From contig CALIFM010000015.1 in assembly GCA_938021685.1 (NCBI GenBank), forward strand, positions 1 to 11,215: a stretch of DNA of 11,215 nt, in the 5' to 3' direction. The position numbers were made by a program, and so were the translations under genes. Shown one piece after another: positions 1-6,058 of the stretch (the first letter of the stretch is position 1; each line of letters begins with the position of its first letter). Origin of the DNA: an uncultured Gammaproteobacteria bacterium (lineage in GTDB: Bacteria > Pseudomonadota > Gammaproteobacteria > Arenicellales > Poriferihabitantaceae). Below the pieces are notes generated by a model. That model saw nothing but the letters and a program-made list of their open reading frames with translations. It was not told the DNA's origin and did no database searches.

Positions 1-14
1 TGAGCTACGGACGC
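1..14 (-). tRNA. tRNA-Arg, 5' fragment (window edge)
   Basis: The reverse complement begins GCGTCCGTAGCTCA. This is a 7-nt acceptor strand, TA at positions 8-9 and the start of a D-stem (GCTC). It closely resembles the first bases of gammaproteobacterial tRNA-Arg genes. It begins 14 nt after the 3' CCA of the tRNA-Pro gene, so the two are almost certainly cotranscribed. Pro-Arg adjacency is common in gammaproteobacterial tRNA clusters. The anticodon lies outside the window, so the isoacceptor, and strictly the amino acid, are inferred. Confidence 0.6.
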
Positions 15-28
15 ATGCTCGAAAAACG

Positions 29-105
29 TGGTCGGGGTAGAGAGATTCGAACTCCCGACATCCTGCACCCAAAGCAGGCGCGCTACCAGACTGCGCTATG
101 CCCCG
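29..105 (-). tRNA. tRNA-Pro (anticodon TGG)
   Basis: Read on the minus strand, this is a 77-nt tRNA with an encoded CCA end. The anticodon stem CCTGC/GCAGG encloses the loop TTTGGGT, giving anticodon TGG (proline). The D-stem starts GCGC, and the T-arm has GTTCGAATC inside a GGGAG/CTCTC stem with one G-U pair. The acceptor strands CGGGGCA and TACCCCG pair except at position 6-67, where C faces A. It is the first gene of a tRNA operon, with a promoter upstream and tRNA-Arg downstream. Confidence 0.95.
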
Positions 106-166
106 ATCGCCTGAAAAAACACACAGCTAACCAAACCGAAATGCTGCATATAAAACAGGGTCGGCG

Positions 167-195
167 ACTATACCGATATCACATTAATAGGTCAA
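167..195 (-). promoter_or_regulatory. sigma70 promoter of the tRNA-Pro/Arg operon
   Basis: On the minus strand a -35 box TTGACC (190-195) is separated by exactly 17 nt from a -10 box TATAGT (167-172). It is followed by a GC-rich discriminator (CGCCGACCC) of the kind found at stringently controlled stable-RNA promoters. Transcription would start near 160, giving a leader of about 55 nt before tRNA-Pro. The promoter lies between the end of the catabolic operon and the tRNA genes, so the tRNAs need not depend on read-through. Confidence 0.75.
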
Positions 196-266
196 CCACC
201 CGTTAGCTCAATTCGATCCCTTACACATTAAATACTATGGTGGCTATTTTGCTGAATGACAGTGCT

Positions 267-1025
267 TTAAAATAAGGCCGGATTAAGTGGCGACACCGCA
301 GTTAAGCCACCGTCCACCACATAGCATTGGCCAGTGACAAACGTCGCTTCGTCCGAAGCCAGCCATAAGGCCATATTAGCGATGTCTTGCGGCTGGCCCA
401 TCCGCCCAGCGGGATGACGCTGTAAAGCATCTTTTTTCGCACGCGCCGGCTGCTCAGCCACGTCAAAGGCCGCATCGGCCATGCCAGTTAGAATCCACCC
501 CGGCGAAATAGCATTGCAACGCACCCTGGGGCCGTGATCTACCGCAATCGAGCGCGTCAAAGCATGCACAAAACCTTTAGAAGCGTTATATAACGCCAAG
601 CCGGGGTCTGCGTTGTTACCAGAAATCGAGCCAATATTAATAATAGACCCACCCTCACGCATAATCGGCAACAACTCTCGGCAAGCTAGAAACGTGCCTT
701 TGGCATTAGCGCCCATGACGGTATCCCAATCCTCATCGGTGGTGTCAAGCAAGGTTTTTTCAATTTGCACTCCGGCGTTGTTCACCAGCACGTCCAACGG
801 CCCCAGTGCTTGCCTAAAGGCTTGCTTTAATTGCTGCATTTGATCGGTACTAGACACATCGGCGGTTTCCCACAGCACAGCATCCGACAAATCATCAGGA
901 CGCGGACCTCGTCCACAGGTCATCACTTTTGCCCCTTCTTGTACAAAGCGTTGCACAATAGCGTTGCCAATGCCTTGACGGCCACCGGTGACTAGAGCAG
1001 TTTTATCTTTCAGTTGTAAACTCAT
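267..1025 (-). CDS. SDR-family oxidoreductase 1 (predicted NADP-type)
   Basis: A 252-residue classical short-chain dehydrogenase/reductase, full length for the family and cytosolic. The nucleotide-binding motif TGGRQGIG is at residues 13-20 and NNAG at 82-85. The catalytic tetrad is N107, S133, Y146 and K150 (YNASK). At the end of beta-strand 2 the usual Asp is replaced by Gly followed by Arg (G38-R39), which in classical SDRs favours NADP(H). It is the last gene of the five-gene operon, 12 nt after the BKACE gene. It shares unusual stretches with SDR 2 (IEKT, ADPGLA before the catalytic Tyr, VHALTR, DHGP), so the two are paralogues. The substrate is unknown. Possible roles are D-carnitine or another hydroxy-quaternary-amine dehydrogenase, or reduction of a keto intermediate. 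No strong Shine-Dalgarno precedes the ATG. Confidence 0.9.
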   Translation of the reverse strand: MSLQLKDKTALVTGGRQGIGNAIVQRFVQEGAKVMTCGRGPRPDDLSDAVLWETADVSSTDQMQQLKQAFRQALGPLDVLVNNAGVQIEKTLLDTTDEDWDTVMGANAKGTFLACRELLPIMREGGSIINIGSISGNNADPGLALYNASKGFVHALTRSIAVDHGPRVRCNAISPGWILTGMADAAFDVAEQPARAKKDALQRHPAGRMGQPQDIANMALWLASDEATFVTGQCYVVDGGLTAVSPLNPALF

Positions 1026-1037
1026 CTTATATCGAAA

Positions 1038-1973
1038 TCAAAAATTAACGTGACTAGCACCTTTTAAGGCTAAGCGCTTACGCGCTTCATCAGGGGTAGC
1101 CACTTGCATGCCTAAAGACTCCACTACGCCGCGAATTTTACTCACCTGTTGCGCGTTGGATTCAGCAAGCTCACCTTTAGAAATATATAAACTGTCTTCC
1201 AAGCCCACCCGTACATTGCCCCCTAACATCGCCGCTTGCGTGGCAAAGGGCATTTGATGGCGGCCAGCTGCTAGCACCGACCACTCGTAGTCTTCACCAA
1301 ACAGTTTCTGTGCAATGGTGTGCATGTGCATTAGGTTATCCGGATCGGCTCCTGCACCGCCTAAAATACCGTAAATAAGCTGGATGAAGAATGGCGGCTT
1401 AATCAAACCTTGGTCGACAAAATAAGCTAAGTTATATAAATGACCCAAGTCATAGCACTCAAATTCAAAGCGCGTGCCATGGCCTTCGCCCAGCTCTTGC
1501 AAAGCATAGTCGATAGTTTTAAACGTGTTAGGGAAAATGAAGTCGCGGGTCACCTCTAAGAACGGCTCTTCCCAATCAAACTTCCAGTCTTGATATTTTT
1601 GCGCCATTGGAAAAATGCCGAAATTAAGCGACCCCATGTTTAATGACGCCATCTCTGGGCTGGCGGTCAACGCTGCAGCCAAACGCTCGTCGATAGTCAT
1701 TCCTAAGCCACCGCCAGTCGATACATTCACCACTGCATCGCAGCCATCTTTGATCACCGGCAAAAATTGCATAAAGGTTTCTGGCCGTGGGTCAGGACGG
1801 CCAGTTTCAGGATCACGGGCGTGCAAATGAATGATCGATGCTCCCGCCTCGGCTGCATCAATAGCCGCCTGTGAAATTTGCCTAGGCGTGATAGGCAAAT
1901 ACGGCGACATGGTCGGGGTATGAATACCTCCTGTCACTGCACAAGTAATAATTACGTTTTTTTGCTCGCTCAT
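1038..1973 (-). CDS. cdhC: beta-keto acid cleavage enzyme (BKACE, DUF849), probable 3-dehydrocarnitine cleavage
   Basis: A 311-residue, full-length member of the BKACE/DUF849 TIM-barrel family, which condenses a beta-keto acid with acetyl-CoA to yield acetoacetate and a new CoA ester. The Zn-binding HLHARD motif is visible (H49, H51). STGGG lies further on, and GLEDSLY near residue 260 carries the expected third Zn ligand, Glu. Family members vary in keto-acid substrate. Here L-carnitine dehydrogenase sits two genes upstream in the same operon, as in the Pseudomonas cdhCAB arrangement. This makes 3-dehydrocarnitine the likely substrate and betainyl-CoA plus acetoacetate the likely products. 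The gene starts 32 nt after the SDR 2 stop and no clear Shine-Dalgarno is visible. The family is certain; the substrate rests on context. Confidence 0.9.
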   Translation of the reverse strand: MSEQKNVIITCAVTGGIHTPTMSPYLPITPRQISQAAIDAAEAGASIIHLHARDPETGRPDPRPETFMQFLPVIKDGCDAVVNVSTGGGLGMTIDERLAAALTASPEMASLNMGSLNFGIFPMAQKYQDWKFDWEEPFLEVTRDFIFPNTFKTIDYALQELGEGHGTRFEFECYDLGHLYNLAYFVDQGLIKPPFFIQLIYGILGGAGADPDNLMHMHTIAQKLFGEDYEWSVLAAGRHQMPFATQAAMLGGNVRVGLEDSLYISKGELAESNAQQVSKIRGVVESLGMQVATPDEARKRLALKGASHVNF

Positions 1974-2005
1974 TTTGTCGTACTATTTTATTAAGCGTTT
2001 TTTGC

Positions 2006-2770
2006 TTACAGCTTCATCTGCTGCACTTGGGCGCTGAGCCCACCGTCCATCACCCACAACTGGCCCGATGCATAGCGCGCTTCGTCTGAAGCCAACCAAT
2101 TGACCAAATTAGCAATGTCTGTCGGTGTGCCATAAGTGCCAGTCGGATGAACATCGCGCACTGCTTGCTTGAGCGATTCAATATCACCCGAACTGCCAAA
2201 AAAACTTTGCAGCATTGGTGTATCCACATAACCTGGGCAAATGGCGTTGACTCGGATGCTTTCTGGCCCGTGATCGCAAGCCATGGCACGCGTGAGGGCA
2301 TGCACCGCCCCTTTGGTGGCGCAGTACGCCGCCAGCCCTGGGTCAGCGATAAAACCGTCATAGGAGCCAAAATTAATCACGCTGGCTCCTTTTGATTTAC
2401 GCAGCAACGGCAAGGCGTATTTTGAGGTTAAAAACAGCCCTGTCACATTGATGGCAAAAATACGGTTCCATTCTTCTAGTGAAGTGTCCTCAATAGTTTT
2501 TTCAATTTCGATGCCTGCGGCGTTTACTAAGATATCCAGCGCACCCCATTGCTGTTCCAAATCCTTATACAGCTTGGTCACATCTGCTTCTTGGGTTACG
2601 TCTACCTTAACAAACTGAATTCCTTTCTCTATATCACCGCCCCCTTGCTTCAAATCAGCCGACACCACTTGCGCGCCTTCTTTAGTAAAACGTTCACAAA
2701 TGGCCCGCCCAATACCGCCTTCACCGCCAGTCACGACCGCTGTTTTACCCTTTAAAATATTCATAAGCAT
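2006..2770 (-). CDS. SDR-family oxidoreductase 2 (predicted NAD-type)
   Basis: A 254-residue classical short-chain dehydrogenase/reductase. The cofactor motif TGGEGGIG is at 14-21, and NAAG replaces the usual NNAG at 83-86. The catalytic residues are N108, S136, Y149 and K153 (YCATK). Asp39 at the end of beta-strand 2 predicts NAD(H) use, unlike paralogue SDR 1. The C-terminal region shows the usual G-Q-x-x-V-x-D-G-G-L motif. It lies between the L-carnitine dehydrogenase gene (21-nt gap) and the BKACE gene, so a role on a carnitine-related alcohol/ketone is likely. An obvious hypothesis is a D-carnitine dehydrogenase feeding the same 3-dehydrocarnitine pool. 3-Hydroxybutyrate dehydrogenase acting on the acetoacetate product is an alternative. 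Start is ATG at 2770 or the second ATG at 2764; neither has a clear Shine-Dalgarno. Confidence 0.9.
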   Translation of the reverse strand: MLMNILKGKTAVVTGGEGGIGRAICERFTKEGAQVVSADLKQGGGDIEKGIQFVKVDVTQEADVTKLYKDLEQQWGALDILVNAAGIEIEKTIEDTSLEEWNRIFAINVTGLFLTSKYALPLLRKSKGASVINFGSYDGFIADPGLAAYCATKGAVHALTRAMACDHGPESIRVNAICPGYVDTPMLQSFFGSSGDIESLKQAVRDVHPTGTYGTPTDIANLVNWLASDEARYASGQLWVMDGGLSAQVQQMKL

Positions 2771-2791
2771 AGTATGTGAGTTAAATTTTGT

Positions 2792-3751
2792 TTATGTCTT
2801 GTCTGGTTTGCTTGATGTTTGTGCTGCTGCTCGGGCTTGCAAAAACCCAGTGATTAAAGCATCGCGCTGTACAGCCTGCGCTTGCACGCCTTCATCGCCT
2901 GTGGCATCCACCAAGCCCTGTACCAATAATTTTGTTGTTTCTGCATCAATGTGGGTATCGCCCAAATCGTCCCACCAACGGTGAAAGCTGTCGGCATAAC
3001 GCTCACAAAATTCAGCCATGCCGCCTGCCCCTGCGCCCAAATGAAACAGCTGGTGCGGCCCCATCGCAGCCCAGCGCAGACCGGGCCCGGCCCATACCGC
3101 TTTGTCCACGTCTTCCACACTGGCCACACCGCTTTGCACTAAGTAAATCGCCTCTTTCCACAGCGCTGCTTGTAAGCGGTTAGCCACATGCGCCGGCACT
3201 TCTTTTTGAACTCGAATGGTTACTTTACCCACATTAGCATAAAAGGCCTCCGCCTCTTCTAAGACCCCATCAGCCGTGTGCTCATTAGCCAGTAGCTCGA
3301 CCAACGGAATCAAGTGCGGCGGATTGAACGGGTGACCTAAAATAAAGCGCGACGGGTTTTGCCAGCCTTGCTGCAATTCATTGACCATCAAGCCCGACGC
3401 CGATGAAGCCACAATGGCATCTTCGGGCAGCTGCGGCTCAATCTCTTTATATAGTTGATGCTTCAACGCTAACTGCTCCGGCACATTTTCTTGCACAAAT
3501 TGCGCGCCCTGCACGGCCTCGGCTACACTGCTATAAAATTCTAATTGACCGCCTCCTGCTCGCTCAGTTAAGCCCAAAGCTTTTAAAGTAGGCCAAGCTT
3601 GCTGTACATAATCGTTAACTTGTTGCTGAGCATCAGCCACAACATCAAACACTTTTACCCGCAAACCCGCCGCCAAAAACAAACTGGCCCAGCTGGCACC
3701 GATGACACCTGCACCCAGCACCGCAACCGTGTCAATTTTTGTAATGGCCAT
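2792..3751 (-). CDS. lcdH: L-carnitine 3-dehydrogenase (3-hydroxyacyl-CoA dehydrogenase fold)
   Basis: A 319-residue cytosolic enzyme predicted to oxidise L-carnitine to 3-dehydrocarnitine with NAD+. The N-terminal Rossmann motif GAGVIG is at 13-18, with the acidic residue D36 after beta-2 indicating NAD. The catalytic region has SSASG (116-120), GHPFNPPHLIPLVE with H140 and E152, and the GPGLRWAAMGP motif characteristic of carnitine dehydrogenases. It is about the length of the Pseudomonas enzyme. It lacks the C-terminal hotdog thioesterase that some rhizobial versions carry as a fusion. The ATG lies 2 nt after the Rieske stop codon, so translation is probably coupled. The adjacent BKACE gene supports the carnitine assignment over a generic 3-hydroxybutyryl-CoA dehydrogenase. 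Confidence 0.88.
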   Translation of the reverse strand: MAITKIDTVAVLGAGVIGASWASLFLAAGLRVKVFDVVADAQQQVNDYVQQAWPTLKALGLTERAGGGQLEFYSSVAEAVQGAQFVQENVPEQLALKHQLYKEIEPQLPEDAIVASSASGLMVNELQQGWQNPSRFILGHPFNPPHLIPLVELLANEHTADGVLEEAEAFYANVGKVTIRVQKEVPAHVANRLQAALWKEAIYLVQSGVASVEDVDKAVWAGPGLRWAAMGPHQLFHLGAGAGGMAEFCERYADSFHRWWDDLGDTHIDAETTKLLVQGLVDATGDEGVQAQAVQRDALITGFLQARAAAQTSSKPDKT

Positions 3752-3753
3752 TG

Positions 3754-4911
3754 TTATGATTGCTGCGCCGCTTCGTAGGCTTTTAAGATTAAGCCGTGAA
3801 AATGATGCACTGCATGTTCACTCATGCCGCTGCCTTCTTCATCAACCATATACCGCCCTTGTTCAAACGCTGGGGTTTGCATACCGCGCTGCACGCTCTC
3901 CACCAAACCAATGTCCTCTGGTTGCAGCACGTCGTCAATAAAAGCAATGGCCTCTTGCTCGCTGTCGGTCAAATCCGCCGACTCAAAGAAAAAATCAAAC
4001 ACTTCATAGGTTTCGTTTTCACTCACCGGATAAAAACGCCACACCATAAAATTACCCCGACCGGGATAACGCATCAAAGTCATATTGGGCCATAAAAACC
4101 ACACTGCGTGGTCGGTCACACTGGCCTCCTCAATACTATAGGCTTGATTGTCATCCAGCTTGGCTTTAGCCATATGACTGGAATAGATGCCATGCGTCGT
4201 TACCTCATACGTTTCCATATCGATCAGCGAGCAAAAATCGCGGTGCGCTACGGGGCAGTGATAACACTCTAAAAAATTATCCACTACTGCCTTCCAGTTG
4301 GCATTAATTTTGTAAGTCAGACGCTTGCCAAAGGTTAAGTCGGCAAGGTCCGGTGCATACTGCATCACTTCCTGCGCTAAGGCACCTGTTTGCTCACTCA
4401 TCGGCGCAGCATCGGCATCAAGGTTGATAAATACCAAGTGGCAAAACACCTCTAATTTGACCGATGTTAAGCAAATTTTAGATGTGTCAAAATCATCAAT
4501 CAATTCGCTGCGGCGCGCGCTCATTAGCTGGCCATCCAACCCATACACCCAAGCATGGTAGGGGCAAGTAATCACATGGGTTTTGCCTTCACCTGATAGC
4601 AGCTCATGGGCGCGGTGTTTGCACACATTATAAAAAGCCTTCAATTCGCCCTGCTGCGTGCGCGCGACCAAAATATTTTGGCCTTGCACATCGGTGGTAA
4701 CGTAACTGCCCGCATCACGCAGCTTTTCTTCATGGCAAACAAACTGCCACGACTTGCCAAACACCTCTTGCTGCTCTACCTGCAAAAAAGCCTCATCCAC
4801 ATAACATGTTTTATGCAAAGTGCTGGCTTTTTTAGCCTCCGCGTTATAACCGCGGCTGATCTTGGCAATTTGTTGCTGAGTCAACGTTTTGCTTTGTTGC
4901 GCTTTCTTCAC
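3754..4911 (-). CDS. Rieske non-haem iron oxygenase, CntA/YeaW-like (quaternary amine)
   Basis: A 385-residue oxygenase alpha subunit. The Rieske [2Fe-2S] ligands are C97-x-H99 and C116-x2-H119. The mononuclear iron ligands are H218, H223 and D333, the last within PEDIGLVESVQRG. Glu215 in LECYHC occupies the bridging position that is Asp in most Rieske oxygenases; Glu there is typical of carnitine and betaine oxygenases such as CntA. Overall it reads as CntA/YeaW-like rather than GbcA-like. CntA converts carnitine to malic semialdehyde and trimethylamine. Here the operon instead encodes the dehydrocarnitine route, so glycine betaine demethylation or another quaternary amine is also possible. 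It is the first gene of the operon. The GTG start at 4911 is supported by AGAGGG at 4917-4922, five bases upstream. No reductase gene is nearby. Confidence 0.9.
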   Translation of the reverse strand: MKKAQQSKTLTQQQIAKISRGYNAEAKKASTLHKTCYVDEAFLQVEQQEVFGKSWQFVCHEEKLRDAGSYVTTDVQGQNILVARTQQGELKAFYNVCKHRAHELLSGEGKTHVITCPYHAWVYGLDGQLMSARRSELIDDFDTSKICLTSVKLEVFCHLVFINLDADAAPMSEQTGALAQEVMQYAPDLADLTFGKRLTYKINANWKAVVDNFLECYHCPVAHRDFCSLIDMETYEVTTHGIYSSHMAKAKLDDNQAYSIEEASVTDHAVWFLWPNMTLMRYPGRGNFMVWRFYPVSENETYEVFDFFFESADLTDSEQEAIAFIDDVLQPEDIGLVESVQRGMQTPAFEQGRYMVDEEGSGMSEHAVHHFHGLILKAYEAAQQS

Positions 4912-4916
4912 TGAGG

Positions 4917-4922
4917 CCCTCT
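4917..4922 (-). promoter_or_regulatory. ribosome binding site deciding the GTG start of the Rieske gene
   Basis: AGAGGG on the minus strand, five bases before the GTG at 4911-4909. It is the only convincing Shine-Dalgarno seen in the operon and justifies the GTG start. Confidence 0.6.
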
Positions 4923-5000
4923 TCGCGTTTTGATGTGAGTTGAAACTTTACTCTATAAAATATAACCATCTCTACCTAACAACAAATGATACTATTCGCC

Positions 5001-5016
5001 ATAATATTGATATTAT
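5001..5016. repeat. AT-rich perfect inverted repeat, candidate operator
   Basis: ATAATAT-TG-ATATTAT is a perfect 7-bp inverted repeat with a 2-bp centre, about midway between the divergent Rieske operon and regulator gene. It overlaps a TATAAT box for the minus-strand operon. It could be a binding site for the adjacent regulator or another dimeric protein. AT-rich palindromes can also arise by chance, and AraC-family sites are often direct repeats, so the regulatory role is an inference. Confidence 0.4.
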
Positions 5017-5017
5017 A
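5012..5017 (-). promoter_or_regulatory. -10 element of the candidate catabolic operon promoter
   Basis: A perfect TATAAT hexamer on the minus strand. At 17 nt upstream the -35 position reads AATAGG, a poor match, while a TTGAAA is 21 nt away. A good -10 with a poor or misplaced -35 is typical of promoters needing an activator such as the adjacent AraC-family protein. Transcription would start near 5005, leaving a leader of about 94 nt before the Rieske GTG. Confidence 0.4.
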
Positions 5018-5085
5018 CGACAGTAGCTATTTTACCTATTTCAAAACCATCGCCTGCCACAGCACCAGTTCGCTATTCCATTGGC

Positions 5086-6036
5086 ATGCTGTTGTTGCCC
5101 GGATTTAATGCCTGCGCAGCCTTCACATTTCTAGATCCACTACGTGCCGCCAATTATATTCATGGGCAAAAACACTACGATTGGGCTTTTTTATCACTAG
5201 GTAATCAACCAGTAACAGCCAGCAATGAACTAGTCATCAGCAATGTAAATGCATTTGATACAGCTGATCACTACGATTTGGTAGTGATCAATGCCAGCTG
5301 GGCACCCGAGCGTTTTCAGCAAGGCACTTTGCAAACTTGGCTTAAGCAACTGAGCCACCAAAAAACTACGCTAGCGGGTATTGATACAGGCGCGTTTGTG
5401 TTGGCCTACACGGGTTTACTAAAGCATCATCGTGCGACAGTACATTACGAGCATGCAGCGGCGTTTATTGAGCTATTCCCCGAAACCCAACTTGAAGAAG
5501 CTTTATATGTTTCTGATCGCAATCGGCTGACCTGCGGCGGCGGCTTAGCAGCAGCTGACATGGCGCTACGCATTGTGCAAAAACAACAAGGCCTTGAGAT
5601 GGCTAACGCGGCTGCCACTTATATTCTAAAAGGCCGTCACCGCGCCGGTAACGAACAACAAATCCCGCACAACCTTACGCCCGTAGCCTATGCCATGCCC
5701 GAAGCTTTGCGCGAAGCAATTATTTTAATGGAACGCAACATTGAAGAGCCACTAAGCCCGTCGGAAATTGCGCAATATTTATCGATTTCACAACGCACCC
5801 TACAACGAGTATTCAAGCAGCACACTGGGCAAACCCCGATTCGCTATTACATTAATCTACGGCTAGATCGAGCGCGCGGATTGATCACCCAAACCAATAT
5901 GTCGGTTGCCGAAGTGGCCATTGCTTGTGGCTTTGGTAGTGTGGAGCCGTTTTCGCGTGCTTACTCGAAACACTTTAACATCGCTCCTAGCCAAGACCGC
6001 ATTGATGGGCGCGTGCCATTTCAGTTACGCACTTAA
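5086..6036 (+). CDS. GlxA/CdhR-type AraC-family transcriptional regulator
   Basis: A 316-residue regulator with an N-terminal DJ-1/PfpI (class I glutamine amidotransferase-like) sensor domain at about 1-180 and a C-terminal AraC DNA-binding domain at about 210-303. The second contains two helix-turn-helix units (around 226-245 and 271-297, including CGFGSVEPFSRAYSKHF). Family members such as CdhR and GbdR sense carnitine or betaine compounds and activate their catabolism. The divergent position next to the Rieske-carnitine operon suggests the same here. The ATG at 5086 cuts into the first beta-strand (LLLPGF). The frame stays open back to 5011 and encodes family-like RYSIG just upstream, but without ATG, GTG or TTG. 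The true start may be a rare ATT (for example 5038). No Shine-Dalgarno was found for either. Confidence 0.88.
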   Translation: MLLLPGFNACAAFTFLDPLRAANYIHGQKHYDWAFLSLGNQPVTASNELVISNVNAFDTADHYDLVVINASWAPERFQQGTLQTWLKQLSHQKTTLAGIDTGAFVLAYTGLLKHHRATVHYEHAAAFIELFPETQLEEALYVSDRNRLTCGGGLAAADMALRIVQKQQGLEMANAAATYILKGRHRAGNEQQIPHNLTPVAYAMPEALREAIILMERNIEEPLSPSEIAQYLSISQRTLQRVFKQHTGQTPIRYYINLRLDRARGLITQTNMSVAEVAIACGFGSVEPFSRAYSKHFNIAPSQDRIDGRVPFQLRT

Positions 6037-6058
6037 GGCTGCAGCCGCCGAAAATAGT

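Noticed and set aside
15..206. 63-residue plus-strand open frame
   Set aside because: It runs antisense through the tRNA-Pro gene and its promoter; no protein features.
1..266. tRNA-Pro as integration site of a genomic island carrying the carnitine operon
   Set aside because: The operon lies on the 5' side of the tRNA, whereas tRNA-targeted integration normally uses the 3' end; no integrase or duplicated tRNA end is seen.
196..266. Terminator for the catabolic operon
   Set aside because: No stable hairpin followed by a T-run was found on the minus strand after the SDR 1 stop.
1992..2008. Small hairpin TAAGC/GCTTA between SDR 2 and BKACE
   Set aside because: Only five AT-rich pairs including the stop codon; too weak to call a terminator or regulatory structure.
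6037..6046. GGCTGCAGCC palindrome between the convergent regulator and ppk2, as a terminator
   Set aside because: A continuous palindrome has no loop for a hairpin and there is no T-run on either strand.
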